Assembly (NCBI GenBank): GCA_965208065.1
Contig: OZ242313.1
Location: 4,650,001 to 4,714,000 of the forward strand
Length of the DNA: 64,000 bases
Source of the DNA: Bin103 sp002238925
GTDB taxonomy: Bacteria > Spirochaetota > Spirochaetia > SZUA-6 > Bin103
Direction: 5' to 3'
Both the position numbers and the translations under genes were made by a program. Shown piece by piece: positions 61,561-64,000 of this stretch (its first letter is position 1; every line of letters begins with the position of its first letter). The notes beneath the pieces were generated by a model. That model saw only the letters and a list, made by a program, of their open reading frames with translations. It ran no database searches and had not been told where the DNA came from.

Positions 61561-62808
61561 GTGGAGCAGTGGCGCAAGAACCTCTATCTGGCCTGGCTGG
61601 CGCAGATCCTGACCCTCACCGGCTTCGGCTTCATCATGCCGTTCATCCCGCTGTACCTGAGCGAACTGGGGGTTACCGATCCGCGCTCACTCAAGCTGTG
61701 GGTAGGGGTGACGGCGGCCTTTCCGATGGTAGGGATGGCGCTCGCCGCCCCGTTCTGGGGGATGATCTCGGACCGCTTCGGACGCAAGCCGATGATCGTC
61801 CGCGCCCTGGTGTCGACCGTGATCCTGGCGGTGGCGCTGGCGCTGGCGCGCTCGGTGGAGACGGTGTTCGTGCTGCGGATGCTGCAGGGACTGTTCTCCG
61901 GTACCGTTACCGCCGCGGCGACGCTGGTTGCCGCCGGCACCCCGAACGCCCACCTGTCCCGCTCGCTGGGCTTCCTGAGCTCCGCCACCTTCATCGGCCA
62001 CAGCCTGGGGCCGCTGATCGGCGGCATCTCTGCCAATCTGTTCGGCTTTCGCGCCTCGTTCCTGATCGCGGCCGGGGTGGTGGCGGCCGGCCTGGTGGTG
62101 GTGGTGGTGTTTCTGGAGGAGCCGGGCGGCACCCGATCGGGGCTGCGCCGGGTGGCCGCCGGTGCAGCGCGCAAGCCGCGCGGCTCGGTACGCGACCTGC
62201 TCACCCTGCCCTTTCTGGTGCTGTTCCTGGTGTTGTTTCTGCTGCGCTTCGCCCGCGGTCAGCCGCTGGCATTCGTGCCGCTGTACATCGCCGAGCTGCG
62301 CGGCACCCTCGGCGGCTCCGCGGACGCCGCCATCACCGGCCTGGTCATTGCCGGCTCCGGCGCCCTGGCCGCGATCTCGGGGCTGACGCTGACGCGGCTC
62401 GGCGACCGGTTCAACAAACTGTGGCTTATCGCCCTGTGCGCGGGAGTGGGAGCGGCGCTGGCGCTGCCTACCTTCTTCGCCTCCAGCCTGGTGGCCTTCG
62501 CCCTGTTCTACATGCTCAGCGGATTCGCGCTCGGCGGTGTGCAGCCGTTCGTGCAGGCCTACCTGTCGACGTACAGCGCACGCGCCCAACAGGGACTGCT
62601 GTTCGGATTGCAGAGCCTGGTCGGAGGCTTCGGCATGGGGCTCGGGCCACTGGCCGCGAGCTGGATATCGATCCAGGCCAGCACCCGGCACGTGTTTCTG
62701 TCCTACAGCCTGGCGTTCGCCGCCATCGCGGTGCTGATGTTGGCCGCGCGCCTGCTCGGCCGCCGCTTTACCCGCTACCTGCCGGCCGCGCCGCGGGGAG
62801 AACCATGA
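61561..62808 (+). CDS. MFS transporter
   Basis: A 415-residue 12-helix transporter of the major facilitator superfamily. Motif A is PFWGMISDRFGRKPMI after helix 2, and the second half repeats TRLGDRFNKLW. Topology and length suit a multidrug or sugar efflux pump. GTG start at 61561; the 128 bases before it hold only a 38-codon frame of doubtful meaning. Convergent with mog. Confidence 0.9.
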   Translation: MEQWRKNLYLAWLAQILTLTGFGFIMPFIPLYLSELGVTDPRSLKLWVGVTAAFPMVGMALAAPFWGMISDRFGRKPMIVRALVSTVILAVALALARSVETVFVLRMLQGLFSGTVTAAATLVAAGTPNAHLSRSLGFLSSATFIGHSLGPLIGGISANLFGFRASFLIAAGVVAAGLVVVVVFLEEPGGTRSGLRRVAAGAARKPRGSVRDLLTLPFLVLFLVLFLLRFARGQPLAFVPLYIAELRGTLGGSADAAITGLVIAGSGALAAISGLTLTRLGDRFNKLWLIALCAGVGAALALPTFFASSLVAFALFYMLSGFALGGVQPFVQAYLSTYSARAQQGLLFGLQSLVGGFGMGLGPLAASWISIQASTRHVFLSYSLAFAAIAVLMLAARLLGRRFTRYLPAAPRGEP

Positions 62809-62814
62809 TGAAGA

Positions 62815-63378
62815 TCAGGAACCGGCCGGCGCCGGTTTGCCCTCGCCGGGGCGGAACGCCTTTACCACCTCGGGGTTTACCTCCAGGCGCGGCCCGCCGA
62901 CCAGGTCGACGCAGTAGGGGATGGCGGGAAACACCGCGTCCAGGCACTGGCGGATGGCGCGCGGGCGCCCGGGCAGGTTGACGATCAGGGTACTGCCGCG
63001 CACGCCGGCGGTCTGCCGCGACAGGATGGCGGTCGGCACGTACTGCAGGCTGACCTGGCGCATCAGTTCGCCAAACCCGGGCAGCATCTTCTCGCATGCG
63101 TCCGCGGTGGCCTCCGGCGTTACGTCGCGCACCGCCGGGCCGGTGCCGCCGGTGGTAACGATCAGGCAGCAGCCCTTGTCGTCGGCCATCTCGGCCATCG
63201 CCGCGGTGAGCTGGTCGCGCTCGTCGGGAATGACCCGGTACTCGCTGTTCCACGGCGACAGCAAGTACTCGCCCAGCGCGGCGACCACGGCCTTGCCGGG
63301 CAGATCCTCGTAGATGCCGGCGGCGGCGCGGTCGGAAACGTTGATGATGCCGATGCGCGCCTCGGTGGCCGCGGCCAT
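62815..63378 (-). CDS. mog: Molybdopterin adenylyltransferase (Mog/MogA)
   Basis: A 187-residue MoaB/Mog-fold enzyme that adenylates molybdopterin before molybdenum insertion. The start is IGIINVSDRAAAGIYEDLPG, and TTGGTGPAVRDVTPEA binds the substrate; NLPGRPRAIRQCLDAVFPAIPYC is the conserved C-terminal segment. One-base overlap with rpmB. No molybdoenzyme is in the window. Confidence 0.9.
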   Translation of the reverse strand: MAAATEARIGIINVSDRAAAGIYEDLPGKAVVAALGEYLLSPWNSEYRVIPDERDQLTAAMAEMADDKGCCLIVTTGGTGPAVRDVTPEATADACEKMLPGFGELMRQVSLQYVPTAILSRQTAGVRGSTLIVNLPGRPRAIRQCLDAVFPAIPYCVDLVGGPRLEVNPEVVKAFRPGEGKPAPAGS

Positions 63379-63617
63379 CAGGTCACGTCGCGGAGCTCGA
63401 GCCCCTCGTCGCGCAGGTACTGCAGCAGCCCCTTCCGGTCCACGGTGCGCAGGGCGCGCGCCGACAGGCGCAGGGTTACGCTACGGCCCTGCTCGGGGAC
63501 GTAGATGCGCTTGCGCTGCAGGTTGGGCCGCTGCACGCGCCGGGTCTTGTTATGGGCCTTGGACACGTTGTTTCCGGCCATCGGTTTCTTGCCGGTGATC
63601 TTGCAGGTTCGTGACAT
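63378..63617 (-). CDS. rpmB: 50S ribosomal protein L28
   Basis: A 79-residue L28: MSRTCKITGKKPMAGNNVSK, HNKTRRVQRPNLQRKRIYV and SVTLRLSARALRTVDRKGLL are characteristic. CKITGKK has a single N-terminal Cys rather than a CxxC zinc knuckle. GGAG lies before the ATG. Coupled to mog, an uncommon partner. Confidence 0.95.
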   Translation of the reverse strand: MSRTCKITGKKPMAGNNVSKAHNKTRRVQRPNLQRKRIYVPEQGRSVTLRLSARALRTVDRKGLLQYLRDEGLELRDVT

Positions 63618-63711
63618 GAGATGCTCCGGTGCTGGAATATGCTACATTCCCCCGCCGCCCGCCAACCACCCCGCCACGGTTTTCATGGCTCAGGCCACTC
63701 GCGCGCTGCGA

Positions 63712-63853
63712 GGCAATTGCGCTGGCAGTAAGTCCAATGCGGGCAGTGAGATAGAAGTGGGCGAAACTTTCTTAACCCCGTGACCACGGGGCAATTGCGC
63801 TGCGGCAAGTCCAATGCGGGCGATCGGAAAGCAAGAGGAGGGATTCTTAACCC
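63712..63853. repeat. Two-copy imperfect direct repeat upstream of rpmB
   Basis: Copy 1 (63712-63779) and copy 2 (63790-63853) share GGCAATTGCGCTG, AAGTCCAATGCGGGC and TTCTTAACCC in the same order, with diverged middles. No gene lies in 63618-64000; the remainder, AT-richer at 63920-63970, shows no confident feature apart from a possible promoter-like TTGACG near 63940. Confidence 0.75.
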
Positions 63854-64000
63854 AACGACCTGCCTGATCCCCCGAACGTACACCCGGGAGCACTGGTCAA
63901 GGCTCCGATGATACATCCCAACTGTTTGTATACAAAATAATTGACGGTTCTCTTGTATCTCGCCGTCATGGCGAGTGAAAACCACTTCAAACCAGAGAAC

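Overview
The window is 64 kb of high-GC bacterial chromosome (roughly two thirds G+C by eye). Genes are dense, and many start or stop codons overlap by 1-8 bases, so most genes sit in short translationally coupled operons. It holds housekeeping genes (rpmB, a group-2-type sigma factor, trmJ, xthA, msrA, mog). It also holds a large accessory gene set for carbohydrate and small-molecule breakdown: five Gfo/Idh/MocA dehydrogenases, three phytanoyl-CoA-dioxygenase-like (PhyH) enzymes, three sulfatases, a sialidase-like protein, GH32, ThuA/DUF1080 and two TIM-barrel isomerases. That profile fits an environmental or host-associated marine bacterium. A Spirochaetota-like lineage is possible from the sigma factor and the leading glycosyltransferase, but I cannot fix the phylum from sequence alone. 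I saw no tRNA, rRNA, CRISPR array or intact insertion sequence.

Layout. 1-3.8 kb: msrA, GT4 glycosyltransferase, enolase-superfamily operon; sigma factor; zinc-ribbon protein. 3.9-6.5 kb: Kef-type antiporter fused to a PTS EIIA-like domain, and a TipAL-type MerR regulator with a classic 19-bp-spacer promoter. 6.5-14 kb: divergent operons of Gfo/Idh, PhyH and HpcH/HpaI aldolase genes, then three Gfo/Idh genes in a row. 14-17.4 kb: a lone GmrSD-like (DUF262/DUF1524) putative restriction enzyme and a PhyH-HEAT-repeat fusion. 17.5-23.7 kb: Gfo/Idh, trmJ, isomerase; opposite them ThuA-DUF1080, thioesterase, M20 peptidase and a Tag-like glycosylase. 23.8-33.1 kb: a Calx-beta/leishmanolysin-like lipoprotein, sulfatase, a DEAD-box helicase broken by a 25-bp tandem duplication, a Phd/ParE toxin-antitoxin pair, and a coupled sialidase-sulfatase pair. 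33.1-38.2 kb: FAD oxidoreductase and lactonase, then an island of small toxin-antitoxin modules and gene debris (DUF2283/DUF4258, Rpn remnant, vapBC, DUF433/DUF5615) with dispersed repeats. 38.3-47.5 kb: isomerase; operon of LiaF-like, GH32, sulfatase and membrane protein; 1394-residue Snf2 helicase. 47.5-51.8 kb: a complete aap-type amino-acid ABC importer (aapJQMP). 51.8-64 kb: 5'-3' exonuclease, PhyH, O-methyltransferase, exonuclease III coupled to an asymmetric heterodimeric ABC exporter, alpha/beta hydrolase, MFS transporter, mog, rpmB, and a terminal repeat.

How the parts may work together (inference). The sulfatases, sialidase-like protein and GH32 all start directly at the catalytic fold with no visible signal peptide, so imported sulfated or acidic oligosaccharides are probably processed in the cytoplasm. 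The Gfo/Idh, isomerase, aldolase, FAD-oxidoreductase and PhyH enzymes would then handle the released sugars or polyols. Several unlinked genes have a recognisable -10 box only 6-12 bases before the start codon, which suggests leaderless mRNAs are common in this organism.
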